A stretch of 41,742 bases of DNA from Prevotella sp. (GTDB taxonomy: Bacteria > Bacteroidota > Bacteroidia > Bacteroidales > Bacteroidaceae), in assembly GCA_017554385.1 (NCBI GenBank), contig JAFZIL010000098.1, forward strand, positions 1 through 41,742, written 5' to 3'. Positions 1-7,496 of this stretch are shown here, piece after piece; position 1 is the first letter of the stretch, and every line of letters starts with the position of its first letter. The notes beneath the pieces were generated by a model. That model saw only the letters and a program-made list of their open reading frames with translations, was not told where the DNA came from and ran no database searches. The translations under genes were made by a program, and so were the position numbers.

Positions 1-40
1 CCACTCCCCTCCCTTCAAGGGGAGGGGCAGGGGTGGGGTC
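1..40. repeat. G-rich hairpin / G-quadruplex-capable repeat
   Basis: A C-rich arm (about 1-13) faces a G-rich arm (19-38), so the segment can fold as a hairpin. The G-rich arm alone has four runs of four G (19-22, 24-27, 30-33, 35-38) separated by 1, 2 and 1 nt, an ideal intramolecular G-quadruplex pattern. It resembles short dispersed intergenic repeats of Bacteroidetes genomes, but that is from memory. It lies about 65 nt upstream of the first gene and may be the end of an upstream terminator. Confidence 0.6.
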
Positions 41-102
41 TGTAATATCAAATCTTTCCAAGTTATTTTTTTATTATCACTTAAGGAGAGAAGGAGTAAA
101 AC

Positions 103-1497
103 TTGAACAGTATGGAAAAGAAAACGATAACACGTCGCTCGTTTATGAAGTATCTCGGAGCCGGGACGGCTACGCTACTTGCCGCCTGTGCAGGCAAGAA
201 CAGCCCGTCGAAGGCCGAGGACGACTATAAGAACCAAGTGGAACCACCCGTGGGCAAGATGACCTACCGCACCAATCCGAAGACTGGTGATAAGGTATCG
301 CTGTTAGGCTACGGTATGATGCGACTGCCGACGATGCCGGGCAACGACGAGGAATTCGATCAGGAGATGATCAACCGTCAGGTGGACTATGCCATCGAAC
401 ACGGAGTGAACTACTTCGACACCAGTCCTGCCTATTGTCGTGGTCTGTCGGAACGCTGCACTGGCATTGCCTTGAGCCGTCATAAGCGCAACGAGTATTT
501 TGTCGCCACGAAGCTCTCGAACTTCGATCCCCGCACACAAACCCGCGAGGCAAGTATCGAGATGTACCACAACTCCATGAAGGAGCTGCAAGTAGACTAT
601 ATTGACTACTATCTGCTCCACGCCATTGGTGGAGGAGGCATGGACAACCTGCATCAGCGATACTTAGACAACGGTATGCTCGACTTCCTCATCAAGGAGC
701 GCGAGGCAGGCCGTATTCGCAACCTGGGCTTTTCCTATCATGGCGACATCGAGGTGTTCGACTATCTGCTGGAGCATCACGATGAGTACAAATGGGACTT
801 TGTGCAGATAGAGCTGAACTACTTGGACTGGGACTATGCCAACGAGATCAACAACGCAAATACCGATGCCCGCTATCTCTACGCTGAACTGCAGAAGCGC
901 AATATCCCTGCCGTCATCATGGAGCCGCTCCTTGGCGGGCGCCTCGTCAAGCTGCCACAGTACTTAATGACCGAGCTGAAACAGCGCAATCCCGAACGCA
1001 GTGTGGCCTCATGGGCATTCCGCTATGCCGGTACACCCGAGGGCGTGCTCACCGTATTGAGCGGCATGACCTATATGGAGCATCTGAAGGACAACCTGCT
1101 GAGCTACTGTCCGTTGGTTCCGCTGACAGAAGAAGAGGTTGAATACCTGCATACCGATGTGGCTCAGAAGATTTTCGGACTTGAGAACATTCCCTGCAAC
1201 GACTGCAAGTACTGCATGCCCTGCCCCTACGGTGTCGATATTCCCGGCATCTTCGTCCATTACAACAAATGCAAGAACGAAGGTACCCTGCCACGTGGTG
1301 TGGGCGATGCCGACTATCGCGAACATCGTCGGCGCTATCTCATCAGCCTCGACCGTAGCGTGCCGCGCCATCGTCAGCCCGACCATTGCATCGGGTGCGG
1401 ACAGTGTGTGGAGCATTGTCCACAGGGCATTCGCATCCCGCGTGAGCTACAGAAGATCGACCAGATGATTGAAGAAATGAAGCAGAACTCCCTCTAA
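103..1497 (+). CDS. Aldo/keto reductase with C-terminal ferredoxin domain
   Basis: This is an aldo/keto reductase (AKR) of the iron-sulfur-containing type, about 464 aa. The N-terminus has a twin-arginine-like TRRSFMK motif, a hydrophobic stretch and a lipobox-like LLAACAG, so it is probably exported and perhaps lipid-anchored. The AKR barrel covers roughly residues 50-340 (GYGMMRLP, YFDTSPAYC, EPLLGGRL). Two cysteine clusters follow, CNDCKYCMPCP and CIGCGQCVEHCP; the second is a classic 4Fe-4S motif. Substrate is unknown. Two starts are possible: TTG at 103, 6 nt after AAGGAG (91-96), or ATG at 112. A 10-bp tandem repeat spans the stop codon and leads into the next gene. Confidence 0.88.
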   Translation: MNSMEKKTITRRSFMKYLGAGTATLLAACAGKNSPSKAEDDYKNQVEPPVGKMTYRTNPKTGDKVSLLGYGMMRLPTMPGNDEEFDQEMINRQVDYAIEHGVNYFDTSPAYCRGLSERCTGIALSRHKRNEYFVATKLSNFDPRTQTREASIEMYHNSMKELQVDYIDYYLLHAIGGGGMDNLHQRYLDNGMLDFLIKEREAGRIRNLGFSYHGDIEVFDYLLEHHDEYKWDFVQIELNYLDWDYANEINNANTDARYLYAELQKRNIPAVIMEPLLGGRLVKLPQYLMTELKQRNPERSVASWAFRYAGTPEGVLTVLSGMTYMEHLKDNLLSYCPLVPLTEEEVEYLHTDVAQKIFGLENIPCNDCKYCMPCPYGVDIPGIFVHYNKCKNEGTLPRGVGDADYREHRRRYLISLDRSVPRHRQPDHCIGCGQCVEHCPQGIRIPRELQKIDQMIEEMKQNSL

Positions 1498-1517
1498 CTC
1501 CCTCTAACTTCCCCTAA
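1486..1517. repeat. 10-bp tandem repeat across the AKR stop codon
   Basis: Three tandem decamers, AACTCCCTCT twice and AACTTCCCCT once, begin inside the last codons of the AKR gene and end 4 nt before the next start codon. They supply the AKR stop codon (1495-1497) and fill almost the whole intergenic gap. Confidence 0.75.
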
Positions 1518-1520
1518 AAA

Positions 1521-1994
1521 ATGACCGGTCATTACATTTTAAGCATATTCATAGCTGCCATATTGGGCGGCATTATCGGACTTGAACGCGAATACCGTTC
1601 GAAGGAAGCCGGCTTCCGCACCCATTTCCTCGTAGGATTAGGCAGCGGATTATTCATGATACTCTCCGTCCACGGCTTCGACGAGTACTTGGGACTGCCG
1701 GGCATACAGCGCGACCCAAGCCGCCTGGCTGCCCAGGTGGTCAGTGGCATTGGCTTTATCGGTGCCGGTTGTATCATTTTCCAGAAGAATGCCGTAAAGG
1801 GCCTCACGACTGCCGCAGGCCTATGGGTCACTTCGGCCATCGGCATGACGGCAGGCGTGGGCATGTATGCCGTTGCTGCTACGTCTACGCTGATGGTATT
1901 GGTATGCCTCAAGGGGATGAACTTTATTCATCACAAGATTTTCAAGCATCCGCACCGTGAATATGATGCCGACGAGCATAACGAAGAAGTTTAA
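1521..1994 (+). CDS. MgtC/SapB family membrane protein
   Basis: A 157-aa integral membrane protein of the MgtC/SapB family, represented by the transmembrane domain only. Family signatures visible are GGIIGLEREYRSKEAGFRTH near the N-terminus, then GIGFIGAGCI and GLTTAAGLWVTSAIGM. About four hydrophobic helices fill residues 5-130, followed by a short charged His-rich tail. The family is linked to Mg2+ limitation, acid stress and, in MgtC, F-ATPase interaction; the role here is not determined. It starts 23 nt after the AKR stop and is probably co-transcribed. Confidence 0.85.
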   Translation: MTGHYILSIFIAAILGGIIGLEREYRSKEAGFRTHFLVGLGSGLFMILSVHGFDEYLGLPGIQRDPSRLAAQVVSGIGFIGAGCIIFQKNAVKGLTTAAGLWVTSAIGMTAGVGMYAVAATSTLMVLVCLKGMNFIHHKIFKHPHREYDADEHNEEV

Positions 1995-2034
1995 CCATCT
2001 GTCATTACCAACTCCGCCAAACTGCCCGCTTGAC

Positions 2035-2090
2035 GAGAATAGTTCTCACCCTTGACGAGAATAGTTCTCGCTTTCTACGAGAATAGTTCA
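2035..2090. repeat. Three 22-bp tandem palindromic repeats
   Basis: The palindrome GAGAA-TAG-TTCTC occurs at 2035-2047 and 2057-2069, and a shortened copy (GAGAATAGTTCA) at 2079-2090. The spacing is exactly 22 bp. The array lies between convergent genes, and the third copy encodes the last codons of the YigZ-family gene. It may act as a weak convergent terminator or be a minisatellite. Confidence 0.8.
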
Positions 2091-2665
2091 CGCAATTTCG
2101 TGAGTTTGTTCTTGAGTTCTTTTGCCTCCGACTGCCTGATACTCAACACTATCTGGCAGGTGTTGTCGAAGTCCTGACTGACGATACGGGCATTGGTGTC
2201 CTTGACGATGCGCATGACACCGTTCATCAGTTCGTAGGGAAACTGGTAGCTGATGCGCTCCTCGACCTGGCGCAGCTCTATGGTGCAATGGGCAATGGCG
2301 TCGGACGCTGCTTCGCGATAGGCCACGATGAGCCCGCTGGTACCGAGATTCACGCCACCATAGTAGCGCACGACGACAATGAGAATGTCGGTAAGCTCGT
2401 TCGAGTTGATCTGTCCGAGGATAGGCTTGCCCGCAGTAGAGCTGGGCTCACCGTCGTCGTTGGCGCGGAAGTCGGTGCGTGCCGGACCGAGCATGTAGGC
2501 ATAGCAGACGTGGCGGGCGTCGTAGTACTTCTTACGATACTGGGCCAACAAGTCCTTCACCTCGTCCTGCGTCTCTACATGATGGGCAAAGGCGAGGAAC
2601 TTACTACGCTTCTCTGTGTAGTATCCCTCGCCTTTACCGTTGATAGTCTTGTATTCGTCGGTCAT
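2075..2665 (-). CDS. YigZ/IMPACT family protein (UPF0029)
   Basis: A 196-aa protein of the YigZ/IMPACT family. The conserved core is visible: KRSKFLAFAHHV near the N-terminus, DDGEPSSTAGKPIL, and VVRYYGGVNLGTSGLIVAYREA. The C-terminal third matches the ferredoxin-like UPF0029 C-terminal domain. The eukaryotic homologue IMPACT modulates Gcn2; the bacterial role is not settled, though nucleic acid or ribosome binding has been proposed. It is the last gene of a minus-strand set with the DUF1015 and HIT genes. Its 3' end lies inside the 22-bp repeat array. Confidence 0.85.
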   Translation of the reverse strand: MTDEYKTINGKGEGYYTEKRSKFLAFAHHVETQDEVKDLLAQYRKKYYDARHVCYAYMLGPARTDFRANDDGEPSSTAGKPILGQINSNELTDILIVVVRYYGGVNLGTSGLIVAYREAASDAIAHCTIELRQVEERISYQFPYELMNGVMRIVKDTNARIVSQDFDNTCQIVLSIRQSEAKELKNKLTKLRELFS

Positions 2666-2676
2666 ACTCTCTGATT

Positions 2677-2718
2677 AAATGAGAAACCCTCATTTCTCAT
2701 TTCTCATTCATCATTTAA
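2677..2718. repeat. Heptamer repeat and hairpin between YigZ and DUF1015 genes
   Basis: Tandem 7-mers CATTTCT, CATTTCT, CATTCAT, CATTTAA occupy 2691-2718 and include the DUF1015 stop codon (2704-2706). An inverted copy at 2677-2686 (AAATGAGAAA) pairs with 2693-2702, giving a 10-bp stem that could act as a minus-strand terminator. Confidence 0.6.
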
Positions 2719-3957
2719 CTTGTGAATCACCAGTCCTGAACGCAGCTTCGGTTCGAACCAGGTGGCCTTGGGTGGCATGATCTTTCCGCTGTCGGCAATG
2801 TCCATGATCTGCTGCATGGATACGGGATAGAGGGCCAGGGCTGCGCGCATCTCACCATTGTCGACACGACGCTTCAGCTCGCCCAGACCACGCAGGCCTC
2901 CCACGAAGTCGATGCGCTGAGAAGAGCGCAGGTCGCCGATGTTCAGTATCTCGTCAAGAATCAGTCGGCTGGAGATGTCTACGTCGAGCACGCCGATGGG
3001 GTCGCTATTGTCGTAGGTGCCCTCCTTGGCCTTCAGCGAGTACCAGTGCTGGTCGAGATAGAGCGAGAACTCGTGGAGCTGCTGCGGCTTGTAGATGTCA
3101 GTACCCTTGTCCTCGACGCTGAAGTTCTTGCGCAGCGCCTCCAGGAACTGCTCGCTGGTGAGGCCGTTCAGGTCTTTCACCACGCGGTTATAGTCAAGGA
3201 TGGTGAGCTGAGAAGCCTGAAAGCACACGGCCATGAAGTAGTTGTACTCTTCCTGTCCCGTATGGTTGGGGTTCTGTCGCTGTTTTTCGGCACCTACGAG
3301 GGCGGCAGCAGCCGAGCGATGATGGCCGTCGGCAATATAGAGCGACGGCATCTTGGCAAACTCAGCGGTGATGGTCTGCATGTCCTGCTCGTCGCTGATC
3401 ACCCAGAACTGATGGCGGAAACCGTCGATAGGTGCGATGAAGTCATACTCTGGCTCAGTAGCGGCATAGCGCATGATGAGTGCGTCGAGCACCTTGTTGT
3501 CGGGATAGGCAAAGAACACCGGCTCGATGTTGGCATTGTTCACGCGGACATGCTTCATGCGGTCTTCCTCCTTGTCGCGTCGGGTCAGCTCGTGCTTCTT
3601 GATGCGCCCTTGCATATAGTCGTCGACCCAGGCACCGACCACCAGGCCGTACTGGGTCTTCCCGCTCATGGTCTGTGCATATATATAATAATGTTCGCGC
3701 GTATCCTGCACCAGCCAGCCCTTGTCCTGGAACTTCTGGAAGTTAGCGGCTGCCTGCTCATAGACGCGGGGATCGTACTCCGAGGTGCCCACGGGGAAGT
3801 CAATCTCGGGTTTGATGATGTGATAGAGGCTCATTTCGTTGTCGCCAGCCTCGGCGCGGGCCTCTTCGCTATTGAGCACGTCGTAGGGACGGCTCTCTAC
3901 TTGTTCTACTAATTCCTTCGGTGGACGGATGCCACGAAATGGTTTTATTGTTGCCAT
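2704..3957 (-). CDS. DUF1015 family protein
   Basis: A 417-aa protein of the DUF1015 family. Recognisable features are the opening PFRGIRPPKELVEQVESRPYDV, YAQTMSGKTQYGLVVGAWVDDY, the HH motif in YIADGHHRSAAA (about residues 210-220) and a conserved C-terminus ending in a basic PKATWFEPKLRSGL. The family is sometimes annotated as a SerC-associated or predicted kinase-like protein, but its biochemistry is unknown and no serine-biosynthesis gene lies next to it here. It follows the HIT gene by 56 nt and precedes the YigZ-like gene by 38 nt on the same strand. Confidence 0.85.
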   Translation of the reverse strand: MATIKPFRGIRPPKELVEQVESRPYDVLNSEEARAEAGDNEMSLYHIIKPEIDFPVGTSEYDPRVYEQAAANFQKFQDKGWLVQDTREHYYIYAQTMSGKTQYGLVVGAWVDDYMQGRIKKHELTRRDKEEDRMKHVRVNNANIEPVFFAYPDNKVLDALIMRYAATEPEYDFIAPIDGFRHQFWVISDEQDMQTITAEFAKMPSLYIADGHHRSAAAALVGAEKQRQNPNHTGQEEYNYFMAVCFQASQLTILDYNRVVKDLNGLTSEQFLEALRKNFSVEDKGTDIYKPQQLHEFSLYLDQHWYSLKAKEGTYDNSDPIGVLDVDISSRLILDEILNIGDLRSSQRIDFVGGLRGLGELKRRVDNGEMRAALALYPVSMQQIMDIADSGKIMPPKATWFEPKLRSGLVIHKLNDE

Positions 3958-4013
3958 TGATTCTTGCTTTTATTTCGTTATGATGGTTTATCGATATTAC
4001 GTTATGACGGCAA

Positions 4014-4439
4014 TTACAAATAAGCCTTGATTTGGGCTATCATCTCCTGATACTCGGCATCGGAGAGGTAGACCTTGCCGGGATTCATCTGGAACGTGCC
4101 GCCATAGTCGGGACCGTCGACATACTTCGGAGCCAGATGGAAGTGGAGGTGCGAGAGCTTGTCGCTGTAGGCACCGTAGTTGATCTTCTCCGGATTGAAA
4201 GCACGCTGCATGGCACGAGTAACGCGAGCCACATCGGCCATGAACAGGTTGCGCTCGTCGTCCGATAGCTCGTTCAGGTCGTTCACATGGTCTTTGTAGG
4301 CCACGAGACAGCGTCCACGATAGGTCTGCTCTTTGAATAGGAAGACCCTTGACACCTGAAGTTGACAGATTTCAATCATCAGGTCGTGCAAGGTTTGGTT
4401 GTTAGTGCAGTACAAGCACTGTTTGGGATCACTTTGCAT
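4014..4439 (-). CDS. HIT family hydrolase
   Basis: A 141-aa histidine-triad protein, which would hydrolyse or transfer nucleotides from nucleoside phosphoramidates or related substrates. The active-site motif HLHFHLAPKY shows the HxHxH triad, and a CLYC pair at the N-terminus is typical of some family members. The start at 4439 (MQSDPKQCLYC) is preferred to the frame's first ATG at 4505 because a -7 promoter box lies between them at 4478-4486. Likely first gene of the HIT-DUF1015-YigZ set. Confidence 0.87.
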   Translation of the reverse strand: MQSDPKQCLYCTNNQTLHDLMIEICQLQVSRVFLFKEQTYRGRCLVAYKDHVNDLNELSDDERNLFMADVARVTRAMQRAFNPEKINYGAYSDKLSHLHFHLAPKYVDGPDYGGTFQMNPGKVYLSDAEYQEMIAQIKAYL

Positions 4440-4477
4440 AGTCGAATTGGTAATTGTTTGGATATACGTTTGTGTCT

Positions 4478-4486
4478 GCAAAATTA
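4478..4486 (-). promoter_or_regulatory. Bacteroidetes -7 promoter element for the HIT gene
   Basis: On the minus strand this reads TAATTTTGC, matching TAnnTTTG, about 40 nt before the chosen HIT start codon. No clear -33 TTTG is seen, only a T-rich stretch about 20 nt further upstream. Confidence 0.5.
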
Positions 4487-4599
4487 CAATTTTTTCTGTT
4501 ATCATGCTAAAAAAGTACGGATAAGTTTTGTTTTTTTATGTTCCTTAGGCCCGGATGAGGTTCGTGAGCGTTGAAATAGAAAGTTTTTTAGGTCATTTC

Positions 4600-4630
4600 T
4601 TGCGTATTTCGGAAATAAGCAGTAATTTTG
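4600..4630 (+). promoter_or_regulatory. Promoter of the Wza-like gene
   Basis: TTG at 4600-4602 and TAATTTTG at 4623-4630 are separated by 20 nt, fitting the Bacteroidetes -33/-7 pattern. They lie about 33 nt before the lipoprotein start at 4663. Confidence 0.6.
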
Positions 4631-4662
4631 CAGGCAAATCAAAAAACGAATACGAACAGAAG

Positions 4663-5463
4663 ATGAAAAAGAACGCATTGTCGATTCTCATTGTCCTTGC
4701 AGGAGTGCTTTTCCTGGCCAGTTGTGGCAGTACCAAGGATGTGGCCTATTTCCAGAACAGCAACTATGTAGACCTTTCGCAGTCGCAGGTGCTGTATGAT
4801 GCCCGCATCATGCCAAAGGATCAGCTCACCATCACCGTGAGTGCCACTAACGACGAGGCTGCTGCTCCCTTCAATATGACGGTGCCAACGCCTTATAGCG
4901 TTAATTCACGCTCGACCTACTCGCAGGCCATGTTGCAGACCTATCTGGTGGATAATGGCGGTAACGTCAACTTCCCCATTCTGGGTACCATCCATCTGGG
5001 CGGTCTGACCAAGTCGGAGGCCGAGCAGATGATTCAGAAGCGTATCAAGCCTTTCCTCTCGGAGGAAGAGAATCCCATTGTCACCGTCCGCATGACGGGC
5101 TATCAGATCTCTGTCATCGGCGAAGTTGCCCGTCCTGGTACGTTCACCGTCAGCCGTGAGAAGATTACCGTGTTAGAGGCATTGGCACAGGCAGGCGACC
5201 TTACTATCTACGGACTGCGCAAGAACGTGCAGCTGATTCGTGAGGATGCTAACGGTCAGAAGTCGATTCACATTCTCGACCTGACTGATGCGAACCTGGT
5301 CAACTCACCATATTATTATTTACAACAGAACGATGTGCTCTATGTGACGCCAAACAAGGTGAAAGCCCAGAACTCCAGTGTGGGTAGTATGACAACGCTT
5401 TGGTTCTCGGCAACGAGTATCCTGATTTCGTTGACTTCGCTGTTGTATAATATTTTGAAGTAA
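4663..5463 (+). CDS. Wza-family polysaccharide export lipoprotein
   Basis: A 266-aa outer-membrane polysaccharide export protein. The signal peptide ends in the lipobox LFLASC (cysteine near residue 19). A Poly_export (PES) domain follows (MPKDQLTITV through FPILGTIHLGG), then an SLBB-type module containing GYQISVIGEVARPGTFTV. A hydrophobic C-terminal helix (TLWFSATSILISLTSLLYNIL) could be the outer-membrane span, as in Wza. Unusually for the family, no Wzc-type kinase or capsule gene is adjacent; the gene stands alone between its own promoter and terminator. The upstream in-frame ATG at 4555 lies before the promoter and is rejected. Confidence 0.88.
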   Translation: MKKNALSILIVLAGVLFLASCGSTKDVAYFQNSNYVDLSQSQVLYDARIMPKDQLTITVSATNDEAAAPFNMTVPTPYSVNSRSTYSQAMLQTYLVDNGGNVNFPILGTIHLGGLTKSEAEQMIQKRIKPFLSEEENPIVTVRMTGYQISVIGEVARPGTFTVSREKITVLEALAQAGDLTIYGLRKNVQLIREDANGQKSIHILDLTDANLVNSPYYYLQQNDVLYVTPNKVKAQNSSVGSMTTLWFSATSILISLTSLLYNILK

Positions 5464-5467
5464 AAAC

Positions 5468-5501
5468 AAAAGAGATTGGGAATCGTTTCCCAATCTCTTT
5501 T
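5468..5501 (+). terminator. Intrinsic terminator after the Wza-like gene
   Basis: A perfect 15-bp inverted repeat (5468-5482 with 5487-5501) with a 4-nt loop ends in TTTT and starts 5 nt after the stop codon. Confidence 0.85.
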
Positions 5502-5542
5502 CATAATAACACAACACAAACACCTAATAAAAACAGATTCAT

Positions 5543-7387
5543 ATGTGTGGAATAGTAGGATACATAGGGAAGAAAGAAGCATATCCCATCCTGATCAAGG
5601 GCTTGCGCCGTTTGGAGTATCGCGGCTATGACAGCGCTGGCGTAGCATTAATCAGTGGCGATGGCCAATTGAATGTTTACAAATCGAAGGGAAAGGTTGA
5701 CAACCTGACCGAGTTCTGCAGCGACAAGGACGTCAGCGGTTCCATTGGCATTGCGCATACCCGTTGGGCAACCCACGGCGAGCCGTCGTCGAGGAACGCC
5801 CATCCGCATTATTCTCAGAGCCGCAATCTGGCTATCATCCATAACGGCATCATCGAGAACTATGCCGACATCAAGGAGAAGCTACGTGCCAAGGGCGTGA
5901 AGTTCGAGAGCGATACCGACACCGAGGTGCTCGTGCAGCTCATCGAATATATCATGGTGAAGAAAAATATCGACCTGCTTGAGGCTGTTCAGGTAGCACT
6001 CTATCAGGTCATCGGTGCCTACGCCATTGCTGTTGTCGACAAGCGTGATCCTGACCAGATTATTGCTGCCCGCAAGCAGAGCCCGCTGGTGGTCGGCATC
6101 GGAGACGACGAGTTCTTCCTTGGCTCGGACGCAAGTCCCATCGTGGAGTATACCGATAAGGTGGTCTATCTGGAAGATGGCAACATTGCCGTAATACGTC
6201 GCGGTCAGGACCTTCATGTGATCAGCCTCCTCGGTGAGGAGCAGGAGCTGAAGGTCAAGAAGGTCGACATCGACCTGGGACAGATAGAGAAGGGCGGCTA
6301 TCCGCACTTCATGCTGAAGGAGATCTTCGAGCAGCCCGAGTGTCTGACCAACTGTATGCGAGGCCGCGTAAATGTTGAAGCCGACCACGTGACGCTCTCT
6401 GCCCTTATAGACTATCGCCGCCAGCTGCTTAACGCCAAGCGCGTGGTCATCGTGGCTTGTGGCACGTCCTGGCATGCAGGACTTATTGGCAAGCAGATTA
6501 TTGAGACGCTGTGCCGAATACCTGTTGAGGTGGAGTACGCCAGCGAGTTCCGCTATAGGAATCCTGTCGTTGGCAAGGACGATGTGGTAGTGGCCATCAG
6601 CCAGAGCGGAGAGACTGCCGACACGCTTGCGGCAGTTCAGTTGGCCAAGGAGAAGGGTGCCTTCATCTACGGCATCTGCAATGCCATCGGTTCCAGTATT
6701 CCCCGTGCCACAGACACAGGTACCTATATCCACGTAGGACCTGAGATCGGTGTGGCTTCGACGAAGGCTTTCACGGGTCAGGTGACGGTTCTCACGATGA
6801 TTGCATTGGCTATGGGCGAAGCCAAAGGCACTATCGCCCGCGATGAATACCTCCGCATCGTGAAGGGACTGAGCGAGATACCCGATAAAATCCGAGAGGT
6901 GCTGAAGAGCAATGACAAGGTGGCCGACCTCGCGCGTACCTTTACTTACGCGCATAACTTCCTATACTTAGGTCGAGGATTCAGCTATCCTGTAGCCTTG
7001 GAGGGCGCGTTGAAGTTGAAGGAAATCTCCTATATCCATGCCGAGGGCTATCCCGCTGCCGAGATGAAGCATGGCCCCATCGCCCTCATTGACTCGGATA
7101 TGCCTGTTGTTGTCATTGCCACGCACAACGCCATGTACGAAAAGGTGCTTTCGAACATTCAGGAAATCAAGGCCCGGCAGGGTAAGGTGATTGCCCTCGT
7201 GTCGAAGGGCGACGATGTCATCTCGAAGATTGCCGACGAGGTAATTGAGCTGCCCGATGTGCTGGAATGCCTCGAACCGTTGGTGGCCACGATACCTCTC
7301 CAGCTCTTGGCCTATCACGTCGCCGTCTGTAAAGGCAAGAACGTTGACCAGCCACGAAACTTGGCAAAGTCAGTTACCGTAGAATAG
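5543..7387 (+). CDS. glmS: Glutamine-fructose-6-phosphate aminotransferase (isomerizing)
   Basis: A 614-aa GlmS, the usual length. It makes glucosamine 6-phosphate from fructose 6-phosphate and glutamine, the first step toward UDP-GlcNAc for peptidoglycan and lipid A. The N-terminal class II glutamine amidotransferase begins with the catalytic cysteine MCGIVGYIG and includes HTRWATHG. Two SIS sugar-isomerase domains follow (VACGTSWHAG; SQSGETADT; ALKLKEISYIHAEG). The C-terminus ends with the characteristic PRNLAKSVTVE. It stands between the Wza-like terminator and the carA unit. No glmS ribozyme would be expected here and none is seen. Confidence 0.97.
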   Translation: MCGIVGYIGKKEAYPILIKGLRRLEYRGYDSAGVALISGDGQLNVYKSKGKVDNLTEFCSDKDVSGSIGIAHTRWATHGEPSSRNAHPHYSQSRNLAIIHNGIIENYADIKEKLRAKGVKFESDTDTEVLVQLIEYIMVKKNIDLLEAVQVALYQVIGAYAIAVVDKRDPDQIIAARKQSPLVVGIGDDEFFLGSDASPIVEYTDKVVYLEDGNIAVIRRGQDLHVISLLGEEQELKVKKVDIDLGQIEKGGYPHFMLKEIFEQPECLTNCMRGRVNVEADHVTLSALIDYRRQLLNAKRVVIVACGTSWHAGLIGKQIIETLCRIPVEVEYASEFRYRNPVVGKDDVVVAISQSGETADTLAAVQLAKEKGAFIYGICNAIGSSIPRATDTGTYIHVGPEIGVASTKAFTGQVTVLTMIALAMGEAKGTIARDEYLRIVKGLSEIPDKIREVLKSNDKVADLARTFTYAHNFLYLGRGFSYPVALEGALKLKEISYIHAEGYPAAEMKHGPIALIDSDMPVVVIATHNAMYEKVLSNIQEIKARQGKVIALVSKGDDVISKIADEVIELPDVLECLEPLVATIPLQLLAYHVAVCKGKNVDQPRNLAKSVTVE

Positions 7388-7417
7388 TCTAAGTTAAGCA
7401 TAATGAATGAAGAATGA

Positions 7418-7471
7418 AAAAGTGAAGAATATGCTCCCGCCATCATCCGCAGGCTGCGATTCTTCACTTTT
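7418..7471. terminator. Long inverted repeat between glmS and carA
   Basis: A perfect 13-bp inverted repeat (7418-7430 with 7459-7471, ending in TTTT) encloses a 28-nt GC-rich loop, which itself contains the short palindrome CGCAG-G-CTGCG. It could terminate glmS or form a leader structure for carA. Heptamer-like AT repeats (about 7401-7420) lie just before it. Confidence 0.55.
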
Positions 7472-7496
7472 CGCATATAATAAACAGGATAAGATA

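Noticed and set aside
33-230. 65-codon frame overlapping the AKR start
   Set aside because: It overlaps the well-supported AKR gene out of frame and has no family features.
2035-2090. Small CRISPR array
   Set aside because: The repeats are 13-nt palindromes with about 9-nt spacers and one copy is coding; there are no spacer-sized gaps or cas genes.
5882-6955. 357-codon minus-strand frame inside glmS
   Set aside because: It is a mirror frame created by codon bias of glmS, as are the long frames opposite rpsA, the GH13 gene, aldA and the GH43 gene. None has recognisable domains.
7407-7496. N-terminal extension of CarA
   Set aside because: It consists of heptamer-like repeats and a hairpin loop and has no counterpart in the family; homology begins at 7497.
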